DNA of 64,000 nt from Cyclobacterium qasimii M12-11B. GTDB lineage: Bacteria; Bacteroidota; Bacteroidia; Cytophagales; Cyclobacteriaceae. The stretch's first letter is position 1, and every line of letters starts with the position of its first letter. Under the pieces are notes generated by a model. The model saw only the letters and a list, made by a program, of their open reading frames with translations, was not told the DNA's origin and did no database searches. This document shows, piece by piece, positions 47,030 to 55,475 of this stretch. The stretch lies in assembly GCF_000427295.1 (NCBI RefSeq), contig NZ_ATNM01000123.1:62001-126000 (forward strand). The letters run 5' to 3'. Position numbers and translations under genes: made by a program.

Positions 47030-49087
47030 TTATCGTTTCTTAAACCTAATATTTTCACTCTCCTCAAAAGGAACAGTGAGGTCCCAGGTATCTCCTTTAA
47101 AATTCACTTCTATTTTCACCCCACTTTTGGTTTCCCCTACAATTTTTGCACGTGTTACAATTCTATCAGCATTTCCAGGTGAAGGAATTAATAACCACAC
47201 GAAAGTTGAACTGTCAGCTATATCACTTGTATAAATACTAGCAATATTTGGTTCGTACAGGTTGTATTCAGGGCTATACCAGCCTTGAATTTCGGGTTTT
47301 TCCTGACCTTTGACCATCTGTATGTCAAATGAGGAATTACCAACAGGCATCACTTCAAGACTACCTTCAGCATAACTTCCCACTACTGAATTTCCATACT
47401 GATTGACTTCCGCATCGGGATGCCAATGCCACAAAGTACTGATCGACCTTGCTTGGTCTGTAGCGATTTTATCTACCACTACCCAAAATTCCCCTCTGAC
47501 ATAAAAAAGACTTCTATTATGGTTTGCTTGCCCTTTCAAATCGATGAATTCACCAAAGGAAGAAGAGGCGAAATCATAATCATTGGTGATTTTTACTGTA
47601 TTGCTTTCAATTGGCTTTTCCGCCAATCGAGGACCATCCTCTTGACCCTTTCCGTCAATTAAAACTAAATTATGACCTTTACTGCTTTTGGCATAAGGAC
47701 GGAACTTAGTCGCAACTTCACCTGTATAGGCAAACCTTCCTGCATCTACAAGGAAATCTTTTCCAAAAGCTGTTACCGACAAATGCAATTTATCATTGTG
47801 CTGGTGACCACTGCCCCAAGGGCCTATGTCAAAAAAGGACCAATGAGCCATTGAATCATAGTCACTCCTAGAAATTAGCTGACCTGCCCATGGCAAAACA
47901 TAAGAGGGCCCCTCCAAAGGTTTTTCTCCTTGACTTCCATTACTTGCCAGATAGGCCCATTCCGGGTGATTGTACTTATTAGCAGCTCTCAAGATAGTTG
48001 CCCGATCACTACCTCTGTCACCATCGTTATTCAAAATCCTGTGTCCATCTGGCCTAATTGCTCTGGCAATGTACCAGTACATGTCTTCAATGGTTTGGTT
48101 AAAGTATTCCGGTAGTTCCCTTCCTGCTTCATCACACAGGGTCTTAAATAATTCAAAACTAACCATTGACACATTGTGATAATGAGAAGAAAGTTCTGTT
48201 TGAACACCGTCTGGGTAAACCTGCCCCCTCATACTTTCGGTCATGGTTTCTACCGCATAGTCCATCCACTCAGAAGAAGCTTTGTACTCGGGGAAGTAAG
48301 CAACGACGGTAGCGAGAGATGATATTTCCATCGTCAACCAATTGTTCCCTCCATGGAAATTTCTATTGTAATGAGCGTGGTCAGGAAGGCTACTTAAAAT
48401 TAACAACCTGGTAGCTGGCGAGATATAGTCACTCTCTAGCATTCCATAAAAAACCCTTGACCAGTTCTTTACTCGTGCGGCGACCTCGAGTCCTCGCCAA
48501 ATAGATTCCCCTCCTTTTTCTGCCGGATAGGGCATGCTGGCTAAAATAAAATCTCTTAAAAACAGGTCCATGTATTCGGCATACTTTGGGTTCCCTGTTT
48601 TAAAGTACGCCCCCATCACATTGGAAAGTTGGCTGTGGCGATTTGAAAGCCAGGCCCATTCTTTGTCATTGTTCGGTCCTTTATAATACCAGTCCCTATG
48701 TCCATTTTCAAGTAAGGGTACTTTTCCCTTTACATTTTGAATTGTAAATACATCATTTAAAATAGTATCAGCATCAGCTATACTATTAGAGGTAACTTCA
48801 GGCAAGGCTCTGCGCAAGCCAAGCGCATTCTGAGATGTTTTATAATACGCCAATAATTCATTTGCGGCTTGCTCCCAATCTCCTTTAGCGCTTGCTTCTT
48901 TTACTTTCTCTAAACCTTTATGGTCTAAATTCAAATGATCAAATATTCCTTTTACGGTCTCAGGGTAAGATTGGTATAAATCTTTTACCGTTGTAATATC
49001 CTTCCAATTTTGCTGTGCAAAGGATACTTGAAATACTAGTAAAAATAAAATCAAAAAAAGATAATTCTTGGTTTTCTTTGGGCTCAT
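47030..49087 (-). CDS. Heparinase II/III-like polysaccharide lyase (exported)
   Basis: This is a 685-residue exported polysaccharide lyase candidate. It has a signal peptide (core YLFLILFLLVFQVSFA). An N-terminal (alpha/alpha) toroid includes GESIWRGLEVAARVKNWS and HGGNNWLTMEISSLATVV, where conserved Asn and His residues lie in this type of lyase. A heparinase II/III-like beta-sandwich domain starts near GSGHQHNDKLHLSVTAFGKDF and FLVDAGRFAYTGE. Such enzymes break uronic-acid polysaccharides such as alginate or glycosaminoglycans by beta-elimination. The exact substrate and PL family cannot be set from sequence. It appears monocistronic. Confidence 0.86.
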   Translation of the reverse strand: MSPKKTKNYLFLILFLLVFQVSFAQQNWKDITTVKDLYQSYPETVKGIFDHLNLDHKGLEKVKEASAKGDWEQAANELLAYYKTSQNALGLRRALPEVTSNSIADADTILNDVFTIQNVKGKVPLLENGHRDWYYKGPNNDKEWAWLSNRHSQLSNVMGAYFKTGNPKYAEYMDLFLRDFILASMPYPAEKGGESIWRGLEVAARVKNWSRVFYGMLESDYISPATRLLILSSLPDHAHYNRNFHGGNNWLTMEISSLATVVAYFPEYKASSEWMDYAVETMTESMRGQVYPDGVQTELSSHYHNVSMVSFELFKTLCDEAGRELPEYFNQTIEDMYWYIARAIRPDGHRILNNDGDRGSDRATILRAANKYNHPEWAYLASNGSQGEKPLEGPSYVLPWAGQLISRSDYDSMAHWSFFDIGPWGSGHQHNDKLHLSVTAFGKDFLVDAGRFAYTGEVATKFRPYAKSSKGHNLVLIDGKGQEDGPRLAEKPIESNTVKITNDYDFASSSFGEFIDLKGQANHNRSLFYVRGEFWVVVDKIATDQARSISTLWHWHPDAEVNQYGNSVVGSYAEGSLEVMPVGNSSFDIQMVKGQEKPEIQGWYSPEYNLYEPNIASIYTSDIADSSTFVWLLIPSPGNADRIVTRAKIVGETKSGVKIEVNFKGDTWDLTVPFEESENIRFKKR

Positions 49088-49175
49088 TATTCTCTAAATT
49101 AAGTCAAAATTCACAATAAGTATTTAAGCTTCACTGACAGTTAAAGCTTAAATACTTAGAAGGATGGGGATGTAA

Positions 49176-49718
49176 CTACTCTTCTTCTTCCAGGATTTCC
49201 TTCAATTCTTCCAAGATAGTTCCAGCTTCGGCTTTTATCAATTCAAATCCATCATTTTTTGAAGCATTATTAAGAAAATGATTCCAATGCTTCTCTGCTT
49301 TTTTCAAGGTTCTTGGGGTAATGTCAAATTCCGCATAGTCCAGGTGCACCTTTGCAAGTGATGAGGATTTAAAATTTCCAAAAATGTAAATGCGAAATAG
49401 GTCTACAAACTTATCAATGATATCAAATTCTTCTACCAAAGAAACCAGACCACCATTGTTTTGCTGATTTGCAGGAAGGTGAATCACTTCGAAAAGGGCA
49501 TCCAATGTAGCTGGTTTATTGTCCATCATGGCAAGCACCCTTGTGGCCAGGAAAGCGTCATCCATATCGCCGGTTTTTAACACATGAAGCAACTTCTCAT
49601 GTACTTCACTCCCACCAATTCTAACCAGCTGATCGCCATATTTCATGGGCTCTTCCTTGGCTTTATCAAGTAGGTTGTCTATTAATTTATCAATATTGTT
49701 TTTTTCAAAACTTTCCAT
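49176..49718 (-). CDS. Unknown alpha-helical acidic protein
   Basis: I do not recognise this 180-residue protein. It is mostly helical and acidic, with HEAT-like pairs (LLHVLKTGDMDDAFLATRVL, ALFEVIHLPANQQNNG) and an acidic C-terminus (EILEEEE). No signal peptide or membrane segment is seen. Nothing upstream is close enough to define an operon: the Arc-type gene ends 165 bp away on the same strand. Confidence 0.7.
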   Translation of the reverse strand: MESFEKNNIDKLIDNLLDKAKEEPMKYGDQLVRIGGSEVHEKLLHVLKTGDMDDAFLATRVLAMMDNKPATLDALFEVIHLPANQQNNGGLVSLVEEFDIIDKFVDLFRIYIFGNFKSSSLAKVHLDYAEFDITPRTLKKAEKHWNHFLNNASKNDGFELIKAEAGTILEELKEILEEEE

Positions 49719-49883
49719 ATATGTGTAATAATTCGTTCATTATTCAAGCAACCCAAGCGACCTTTCTCCTCCACTGCAATCTGTGATTTCATTATGCGAT
49801 GAAACAACCAACACTAATACTGCAAGTGGATAAAAAATCATACTTATTTCAAATTACTTTTTTATATGTAAAACCTTTCGATT

Positions 49884-50054
49884 TTACTCGTCCTCTTCTT
49901 TTGATTTCGGTAACCTGCCTGCTTTTTTTAAAGCGTCATGAATCAACCATTCCAATTGTCCATTAGTGCTTCTGAATTCGTCTGTAGCCCATTTTTCCAT
50001 GGCTTTCATCAGCCGTTCATCTATACGCAGTGCAAAAGGTTTTTTCTGTGCCAT
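49884..50054 (-). CDS. Arc-type ribbon-helix-helix DNA-binding protein
   Basis: This is a 56-residue protein: MAQKKPFALRIDERLMKAME opens it, and the middle has TDEFRSTNGQLEWLIHDALKK. The pattern FALRIDERL plus the helix pair matches the Arc/MetJ ribbon-helix-helix fold, in which the first strand enters the DNA groove. It lies 5 bp after the PH-domain gene on the same strand, so it should be last in an SPFH-PH-Arc operon. It may regulate that operon, which would be autoregulation. Confidence 0.8.
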   Translation of the reverse strand: MAQKKPFALRIDERLMKAMEKWATDEFRSTNGQLEWLIHDALKKAGRLPKSKEEDE

Positions 50055-50059
50055 AAATA

Positions 50060-50542
50060 TTACCTTTCACGTCTCCATTCTTCCCAAGCCTCCAGAATTT
50101 TATCCGGATTACGGGTACTCCATACAAAACTACTATCTTTCACTGAAATCCTCACTACATGTGCAGTACTGAATAAGTATTTCCACTCGCCTTTTAAATC
50201 ATAATGAAAGCCCAATCCTCCACCAGACCATATTGATGCTTTCTTTATATGTTGAATATCCTTTATCTCCTCCCACTTGTATTTTCTACAAGTATTAATG
50301 AAAGGAGGACTTTTATAAGAAAGCCCAGTAGCGTCCAACCTGATCACAAGCTTCATACTAACTATCAACCAACCGATAAGAAAAGAAGCAAACAAGACAA
50401 TCGCTAATACCATATAAGTTGAGGAATCTCCTGCCGCTATCTGGCCATTTAGTAAAGCCACGATGGTTACCAACAGATGGACACCAAAGAATAAAGGGAC
50501 AAACCAAGTGTCTTTCAATGCTTGCGACTCATTGTATACCAT
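50060..50542 (-). CDS. Two-membrane-segment protein with PH-like domain
   Basis: This is a 160-residue protein with two N-terminal membrane segments (WFVPLFFGVHLLVTIVALL and YMVLAIVLFASFLIGWLIV). A beta-rich domain with a final helix follows (RLDATGLSYKSPPF, WEEIKDIQHIKK, ending with ILEAWEEW). The pattern fits bacterial PH-like membrane proteins, for which DUF numbers vary. Function is unknown. It is 2 bp from the SPFH gene and 5 bp from the Arc gene, which supports one operon. Confidence 0.75.
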   Translation of the reverse strand: MVYNESQALKDTWFVPLFFGVHLLVTIVALLNGQIAAGDSSTYMVLAIVLFASFLIGWLIVSMKLVIRLDATGLSYKSPPFINTCRKYKWEEIKDIQHIKKASIWSGGGLGFHYDLKGEWKYLFSTAHVVRISVKDSSFVWSTRNPDKILEAWEEWRRER

Positions 50543-50544
50543 AC

Positions 50545-51392
50545 CTACTGATTTAATGTACCTACATTTACAACGGGACTTGCATTTTTATCCGAACACA
50601 AAACGACCATCAGGTTACTTACCATTGCTGCCTTCTTTTCATCCTCAAAATCGATGATTCCTTTTATCTTAAGGTCCTCCAGTGCCATCTCCACCATGCC
50701 CACTGCTCCGTCAACAATCATCCTTCTTGCAGCCACAATCGCTGTTGCCTGCTGACGTTGCAACATGGCTGAAGCAATTTCGGATGAGTAGGCCAAATGA
50801 GAAATCCTTGCCTCAATAACCTTTATACCGGCATGCTGTAGCCTGGCACTTATCTCATCTTCAAGGGATTTGTTAACATCTTCAACTCCTGAACGAAGGG
50901 TTACTTCTGCATGTTCATCTTCAAAATTATCGTAGGGATAAGTTCCTGCCATTTTTCGAACAGCTGCGTCTGCTTGCAAGTGGACGAAATTCTCATAATC
51001 ATCAACATCAAAAGAGGCCTTGAAGGTGTCAGCGACTTGCCACACCACGATGGTTCCCACCATTACAGGATTACCAATTTTATCATTCACTTTTAATGGT
51101 TTGTTTTCAAAATTTCGAACCCTTAATGAAATTTTCTTTTTTGTCATGAAGGGAATTACCCAGAAAAACCCATCGCTTTTTACCGTCCCCTTATAGGATC
51201 CAAAAAGAAGAAGTACCATTGCCTTATTTGGCTCTACAATAAAAAACCTGGTATAACAAAAACAATTACGATTACACCCGGCACAAAAAGAAAGGGGATT
51301 TTACCAATGAATGCAAATACAAGGAGGGCCAGTACGCAGAAGGCCAGGAATACCATAAAGTATCCAGATTGGGGTTTAATTGTCTTTTCCAT
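50545..51392 (-). CDS. SPFH/band 7 domain protein (apparent frameshift near the N-terminus)
   Basis: SPFH proteins form membrane scaffolds. From the ATG at 51392 the N-terminus has two hydrophobic segments (GYFMVFLAFCVLALLVFAFI and FLFVPGVIVIVFVIPG), and then the frame breaks. One added base at the A6 run (51241-51246) gives GFFIVEPNKAMVLLLFGSYK and joins the SPFH core. The core has NFENKPLKVNDKIGNPV and TIVVWQVADTFKASFDV, then ARISHLAYSSEIASAMLQRQ, typical of this family, which gives about 282 residues in all. It leads the SPFH-PH-Arc run. The membrane role is family knowledge; the partner is an inference. Confidence 0.85.
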
Positions 51393-51829
51393 ACTATTTA
51401 GATATTAATTTGATATCATTTCAAATTTAAAAAAATAAGTTAATAATCCAAAAACTATTCGGTAAAGGATTTCCCTTGTACTCTGATTTACAAGTATAAC
51501 ATGAATGAAAAACGGATAAAGAATGACCTATAATGAAAAATAAAGCTTAGCATCCAAAGACCAAAAAATGCCTCAACTCACCACAATAAGGTGAAACACT
51601 TCTGCAATAGTGTCAGAAATATCTATCGCCGAATAGGTTTTACAATAGAAAAAAAGATTATGAAACACGTAAAACACATACGTTCAAGCGATTAAATACT
51701 TATTAAGCAAAATTTAAATGATAATTTATATAAAAGGACAGAAGGTAGATTCAATTTTTTTTATATTGTCCAATTAATTTGAACAACCATTTCAAAAACA
51801 AAGTATATAAACTTCTAAACCCAAATTCA
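51393..51829. other. Divergent intergenic region
   Basis: This is 437 bp between the SPFH operon and the MFS gene. A small inverted repeat, AATTTGA/TCAAATT with a TATCATT loop, lies near 51407-51427. Otherwise no supported ORF or RNA gene is seen. Promoters for both directions are expected. Confidence 0.5.
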
Positions 51830-53059
51830 ATGAACGAAAACATTAACAAAAGCGCACTCTTTAACGGGAGTTGCTTTGCGCTGATCACCACAGCTTTCAC
51901 TTTCAGTATCCGAGCTGGTATCCTGCCTGAGCTTGGTGAAGAATTCGGACTATCCGCAACTCAATTAGGATTTATTAATTCAATGTGGTTTTTGGGTTTT
52001 CCTATTTCAATGATTATTGGTGGTATTGTTTACCACTCTTTTGGACCAAAAAACATAATGAGAGTGGCATTTGTAGCCCATACTCTTGGTATTCTATTAA
52101 CCATTTATGCTGGTGGTTATACCACCTTATTGATTTCCACGCTATTCATAGGCTTTGGAAACGGCTGTACGGAAGCTGCATGTAATCCTATGATTGCCGA
52201 CATGTATTCTGGTGTGAAAATGAATAAAATGCTGAACAGGTTCCACATGTGGTTCCCAGGTGGTATTATGATAGGTGCCCTAATTTCAACCTTTATGACG
52301 GGATTGAACTTAGGATGGGAAGCCCAAATGTGGATTACCATGGTACCTACAGTTATTTATGCTTATTTATTCTTTGGAAAAGCTTTTCCAAAAGCGAAAG
52401 TGGAAGGTTCAACTTCACTACTCAATAACTTTAAGGCTTTATTTAGCCCAGTTTTCTTGTTCCTATTCGTTTGTATGGCACTTACCGCCATTTCAGAATT
52501 TGGACCACAACAGTGGGTAAATATCATTTTGGCCAACAGTGGTGCTAATGCCATGATCATATTGGCATTGACGACTGGAGTAATGGCGGTAGCAAGGTTC
52601 TTTGCAGGACCTGTTGTAGCTAAACTTGGTCAAACTGGTGTTTTATTATTAGGAGCAATATTAGCAACAATAGGCATTTACTTGTTCAGTATAGTAACTG
52701 GCCCTGCTGCTTATTTCGTAGCGGTAATATTTGCCCTTGGAGTGGCTTATTTCTGGCCTGTTATGGTAGGTGCGGTAGCCCAAAGGGTCCCACTAAGTGG
52801 CGCATTGGGATTGTCCATCATTGGTGGTATCGGAATGTTTTCTTCTGCGATTTTCCAAGGAGTAATCGGTGGATGGATTGATTCAGCCAGAGCGACAAAA
52901 AGCGCTGAAGGTTTATCAGGAGATGCACTAGAATTGGCGGCCGGTCAAGCCACGCTCCAAAACATGGCTTTCTTCCCCATAATACTAATCGTTCTCTTTA
53001 CAATCTTCTTCTTTTGGCAGAAAAACTCTAAAAAAACAGAAGCCGTAAGTCCTGTATAA
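51830..53059 (+). CDS. MFS transporter
   Basis: This is a 409-residue major facilitator transporter with about 12 membrane segments. From the ATG at 51830 it reads MNENINKSALFNGSCFALI. Features include an A-type loop (GGIVYHSFGPKNIMRVAFVA) between segments 2 and 3, the central cytoplasmic loop, and a final FFPIILIVLFTIFFFW. GFGNGCTEAACNPMIADMY is a helix with small and charged residues that probably lines the path. No substrate can be named; sugar-type transporters are common in this neighbourhood. It ends at a strong terminator. Confidence 0.88.
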   Translation: MNENINKSALFNGSCFALITTAFTFSIRAGILPELGEEFGLSATQLGFINSMWFLGFPISMIIGGIVYHSFGPKNIMRVAFVAHTLGILLTIYAGGYTTLLISTLFIGFGNGCTEAACNPMIADMYSGVKMNKMLNRFHMWFPGGIMIGALISTFMTGLNLGWEAQMWITMVPTVIYAYLFFGKAFPKAKVEGSTSLLNNFKALFSPVFLFLFVCMALTAISEFGPQQWVNIILANSGANAMIILALTTGVMAVARFFAGPVVAKLGQTGVLLLGAILATIGIYLFSIVTGPAAYFVAVIFALGVAYFWPVMVGAVAQRVPLSGALGLSIIGGIGMFSSAIFQGVIGGWIDSARATKSAEGLSGDALELAAGQATLQNMAFFPIILIVLFTIFFFWQKNSKKTEAVSPV

Positions 53060-53084
53060 TTCAGGAAAATCATTGTAAAATTGA

Positions 53085-53120
53085 AAAAGGAGTCACTATA
53101 ATTGTGACTCCTTTTATTTT
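53085..53120 (+). terminator. Terminator after the MFS gene
   Basis: AAAAGGAGTCAC (53085-53096) and GTGACTCCTTTT (53104-53115) form a 12-bp stem with a TATAATT loop, followed by ATTTTG. It lies 25 bp after the MFS stop. Confidence 0.9.
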
Positions 53121-53246
53121 GATGGGGCTGAGATCACTATTCATAGATTAGTCAGCCATATTTAAAGCGCTTTTTTTTGAACCATTCCTACGGAAAATAC
53201 GGTTATAATGCTTTAAAATTCCATAAACAACCAAACCACCATCCAC

Positions 53247-54371
53247 ATGTTAGACAAATACCTGACACAAGAATTCTGGAACAACACGACAAAGGATTAT
53301 TTAATAGCAATAGGCTTTATTGTTATTGGTATTTTGATTGTCAGGGTATTTAAAAAAACGCTATTAACAAAAATCAAGAAGCTGACTAAAAGAACGGATA
53401 CCCATTTCGATGATTACTTAGTTGAAGCGATTGAAAAGTTTGTTATTCCTGCCCTCTATATTTCCATCGTATTTTTCGGGATAAAAACCCTCACAATTTC
53501 GGACAATTTTAGGAATATTATTTCTAATACGCATACCGTTGTTCTTGCCTACTTTATTATAAGGCTTATTTCTCAAGTATTGATATTGTTATTAAAAACC
53601 TGGGTTAAAGAGCAAGAGAATGGGGAAGAAAAAGTCAAACAAATAGGAGGAATAATACTCATTATCAACATGTTGATTTGGGGAATTGGTTTTTTATTCT
53701 TATTCGACAATTTAGGGTACGACGTTACAGCCATTGTAACAGGTATGGGTATTGGTGGTATCGCTGTAGCCCTGGCAGCACAGAATATTCTAGGTGATTT
53801 ATTCAATTATTTTGTAATCTTTTTCGACCGACCAATAGAGATTGGTGATTTCATTGTTATTGACGATAAAAATGGAGTAGTTGAAAAAATAGGTATTAAA
53901 ACTACTCGAATCAAAACACTTTCAGGTGAACAACTTGTCGTCGCCAACAGTGACTTAACAAGTTCACGAATACACAATTACAAAAAAATGCAAAGACGAA
54001 GAATTCTCTTTGCAGTAGGGGTTAGTTATGAAACATCAACAGAAGATCTAAAAAGGATACCACAAATCCTTAAAGAAATTGTTAGCCAACAAAAACCCGT
54101 AACCTTTGACAGGGCTCATTTCAAAGAGTTTGGCGATTCAAGTCTTAATTTTGAAGTGGTTTATTATGTAGAAGACGCTGCCTACAATGTTTACATGGAC
54201 ATTCAACAACAGGTCAACTTTGAAATATTTGACAAATTCCAGTCCATGGGTATTTCTATAGCGTTCCCTACACGTACTTTGTATCTTAGAAATGAAAATA
54301 AACAAAAGCTTAAAATAGAAACACTTTCAAATACTACAACAGAAAATAATAATTCAGAATTAGATAATTAG
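53247..54371 (+). CDS. MscS-type mechanosensitive channel
   Basis: This is a 374-residue small-conductance mechanosensitive channel that opens under membrane tension to release solutes. There are about four N-terminal membrane segments. The pore-lining helix is rich in Gly and Ala (GMGIGGIAVALAAQNILGDLFN), and the family block FFDRPIEIGDFIVIDDKNGVVEKIG follows. A cytoplasmic beta and alpha/beta domain then runs to the C-terminus, which ends in a polar Asn/Thr/Glu-rich tail. It appears monocistronic and its transcript should end at the long hairpin at 54490-54532. Confidence 0.95.
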   Translation: MLDKYLTQEFWNNTTKDYLIAIGFIVIGILIVRVFKKTLLTKIKKLTKRTDTHFDDYLVEAIEKFVIPALYISIVFFGIKTLTISDNFRNIISNTHTVVLAYFIIRLISQVLILLLKTWVKEQENGEEKVKQIGGIILIINMLIWGIGFLFLFDNLGYDVTAIVTGMGIGGIAVALAAQNILGDLFNYFVIFFDRPIEIGDFIVIDDKNGVVEKIGIKTTRIKTLSGEQLVVANSDLTSSRIHNYKKMQRRRILFAVGVSYETSTEDLKRIPQILKEIVSQQKPVTFDRAHFKEFGDSSLNFEVVYYVEDAAYNVYMDIQQQVNFEIFDKFQSMGISIAFPTRTLYLRNENKQKLKIETLSNTTTENNNSELDN

Positions 54372-54489
54372 GTTTCAATTTACCTAAAGACTCTTTAGAC
54401 AGAACAAAATGTAAGACAAACCGAGTTGTTTAAGGATACTTAAAAATAATATAGCTTACTTTGTAGTTCCTTTCATTGGACCAGAAGCC

Positions 54490-54535
54490 AAAAGTCAAGA
54501 TTAAATACCTTAAGTATTTAATCTTGACTTTTTAA
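54490..54535 (+). terminator. Strong hairpin terminator after the MscS gene
   Basis: A 19-bp perfect stem (54490-54508 with 54514-54532) has a CTTAA loop and is followed by TTT. It is about 120 bp after the stop. Confidence 0.8.
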
Positions 54536-55475
54536 ATTAAGAATTTTCTTATCACGATATTAGCGTCTGGAATCTCAAAAAATCCTGAAAGAGTTAAAAC
54601 AATACACCCCAGTCCTGGAGACAGGAGAAACCCACCCAAAATACTGATTAACAGTTAATTGACCTAACATTAAGAAATTATTTAATGTCTAGGACATAAA
54701 TGTTCAATCATTTCAATTCTCACAAAATCATAGGAGTCAATAGCTAAAAAAGGAGCATTTTCCTTTTCATAGAGTACATATGTATCACCAGAACCGATTG
54801 CTTATTTCTATTCTAATTAAATATCAACTATTAATAATATTTATTTAACCATCTCAGTAAATAATTCTCAATTTATTCACTGAATATATTTGTTTAACAC
54901 CAGATCTATTAAACTAACATCTTATTTCTACAAAATAAAAATTTGTAGTATAAATTTCTATCAAATGTTTATTCTTTAACCAATAATTTCATAAACTTGT
55001 TGAGGAAATAAACACTTTGTGGGAACTACCCCCACATACTTGAAAATAAAATTGCCCAACTTATCAGTAATAAAAAAATATCTAAAATAATCAAACATTA
55101 TTAATTGCATACTAAATGCATTTTTATTAGTATTACATGCTTTAATATAGATGTGAAATTAATTTTAAGCGGAATTACTTCACTAAAAACAGTATTTACG
55201 ATTATTTTATTTAGACATTAAACCAAAAGTAAATTTTTGGTACGAAATTTCATTGCACAATCATGCCATCGCAAACAATTAATTACCCAAGCGAAGGCAA
55301 TGAAAGTGCGAGAATAATCAAGTTAGAAGAGAGGATTCATGTGTGGAGGAGGCCAACTATTATACTCCATTTGAACAATCTGCCCGGATCTTAGGATTTA
55401 GGGTGAATATTTACATGTGTTTTCAAACCTAAGTTGCTTATATATTAACCAACCACCAACTAAATACGAGTACTA
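54536..55475. other. Long AT-rich intergenic region before the beta-helix gene
   Basis: This is about 940 bp with no supported gene. Most is very AT-rich (54780-55260), with a somewhat less AT-rich patch near 55260-55400. That patch contains a 43-codon frame from an ATG at 55263, which I do not regard as a gene. It could hold a long leader or regulatory sites for the large secreted protein gene. I see no RNA gene. Confidence 0.5.

Noticed and set aside
54615-54645. Small inverted repeat with a GAGA loop (TCCTG/CAGGA)
   Set aside because: The stem is five or six bp only, with no T-run and no gene end nearby; likely chance.
55263-55394. 43-codon ATG frame in the long intergenic region
   Set aside because: No recognisable motif, no terminator or operon context, and the length is within chance in this base composition.
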